This document shows positions 63,650 through 64,000 of a DNA stretch of 64,000 bases, in pieces (the stretch's first letter is position 1; each line of letters opens with the position of its first letter). The notes beneath the pieces were generated by a model. That model made no database searches and was not told the DNA's origin. It saw nothing but the letters and a program-made list of their open reading frames with translations. The stretch is taken from positions 1,417,001 through 1,481,000 of the forward strand of contig NC_019974.1 in the NCBI RefSeq assembly GCF_000328685.1, read 5' to 3'. Made by a program: the position numbers and the translations under genes. This DNA comes from Natronococcus occultus SP4. Its GTDB lineage: Archaea; Halobacteriota; Halobacteria; Halobacteriales; Natrialbaceae.

Positions 63650-64000
63650 CTACCCGTCCGAACACGCCGCCTCGAAGACCGACTCGTGGAGTCGGTCCGT
63701 GACGGTCTCCATCAGCGGTTTCATGTTCTCCGTGTCCGCACGGTTGTACGCCACGAGTCGTTCGAGAGCCGCCTCGTCGCCGCGTTCGTACTCCCGCCAG
63801 AGCCGAACGGCGTCGCGTCCGCTGAGATCGGGCATGTCGCGGCCGATACCGAGCTCTCGCTCGATCGCCTTCAGCCCCCCATCGAGTCCGACCTTCCGAC
63901 AGGGATACATGAGATCGACGTGGGGTGTCGTCACGTCGACGTCGTAACAGGTCTCGAGGAAGGGGACGTCGAAGCGCTTTCCGTTGAAGGTGACCAGCAG
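63650..64000 (-). CDS. RNase H-like (YprB-type) 3'-5' exonuclease domain, C-terminal part
   Basis: The minus-strand frame stays open to the window end, so the gene is truncated; 116 residues are seen. TFNGKRFDVPFLE near the visible start is the ExoII motif of the YprB/RNase_H_2 family, DLMYPCRK and LGI..DMPDLSGRDAVRLW follow, and YNRADTENMKPL is the ExoIII-like DxxN/D block. It is a likely DEDD exonuclease; the N-terminal part is outside the window. The GTG at 63934 is not the real start. Confidence 0.85.
   Translation of the reverse strand: MLVTFNGKRFDVPFLETCYDVDVTTPHVDLMYPCRKVGLDGGLKAIERELGIGRDMPDLSGRDAVRLWREYERGDEAALERLVAYNRADTENMKPLMETVTDRLHESVFEAACSDG

Overview
The window is chromosomal DNA of a halophilic archaeon (class Halobacteria). 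The evidence is high GC with strong G/C bias at third codon positions, very acidic proteins, Tat-type lipoprotein signals, TATA boxes about 25-30 bases upstream of start codons (leaderless mRNAs), and haloarchaeal gene families (proteasome beta subunit, HalOD1, bat-type HTH, UPF0179, DUF555, GTP cyclohydrolase III). A complete methylaspartate-cycle gene set and a full urease/urea-transport locus fit a Haloarcula- or Natrialbaceae-like organism, but the genus cannot be fixed from the sequence.

Layout. 1-6.2 kb: the end of a sodium symporter, a branched-chain-amino-acid-type ABC system (binding lipoprotein facing a livHMGF operon). 6.2-9.4 kb: an SDR oxidoreductase, a receiver-like protein lacking its phospho-acceptor Asp, a glycerophosphodiesterase and a HEAT-repeat protein. 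9.4-17.1 kb: a four-gene operon of two PrkA-type kinases, a YeaH-like VWA protein and SpoVR. 17.7-25.4 kb: mixed genes, including a Tat-exported penicillin-acylase-family hydrolase, an uncharacterised internally duplicated membrane protein that overlaps an opposing HTH gene, an aldo/keto reductase and a TenA protein.

25.5-38 kb is a urea locus. ureBCAGDEF lies on the minus strand and urtABCDE on the plus strand. Between them sits an orphan zinc-type metal-binding lipoprotein. The Urt transporter would bring urea in, UreABC would split it to ammonia and CO2, and UreDEFG would load nickel. 38-50 kb is mostly housekeeping: an XRE-CBS regulator, DUF555, psmB, an acyl-CoA synthetase, a Gfo/Idh-ThuA pair, an eIF2B-like protein, a TRIC/UPF0126 membrane protein, an Mrp Fe-S carrier and a UDG-like protein.

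51.6-58.3 kb holds the methylaspartate-cycle enzymes: glutamate mutase (GlmS, GlmE), methylaspartate ammonia-lyase, a CoA-transferase, mesaconyl-CoA hydratase and methylmalyl-CoA lyase. Together they would turn glutamate-derived carbon into glyoxylate and propionyl-CoA for growth on acetyl-CoA-yielding substrates. The rest (58.4-64 kb) has GTP cyclohydrolase III, a CBS-zinc ribbon protein, a GNAT, a Tat-exported beta-helix protein, a HalOD1 protein and the end of an RNase H-like nuclease gene.

Two tRNA genes are present, Ser(UGA) and Thr(UGU). Each is followed by decayed copies of its own T-arm; behind tRNA-Ser these are arranged as inverted pairs. This is the most unusual structure in the window. 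Other points worth a look are a 30-codon ORF coupled to urtA, an extra beta-rich domain in the metal-binding lipoprotein, and the divergently overlapping membrane/HTH gene pair.
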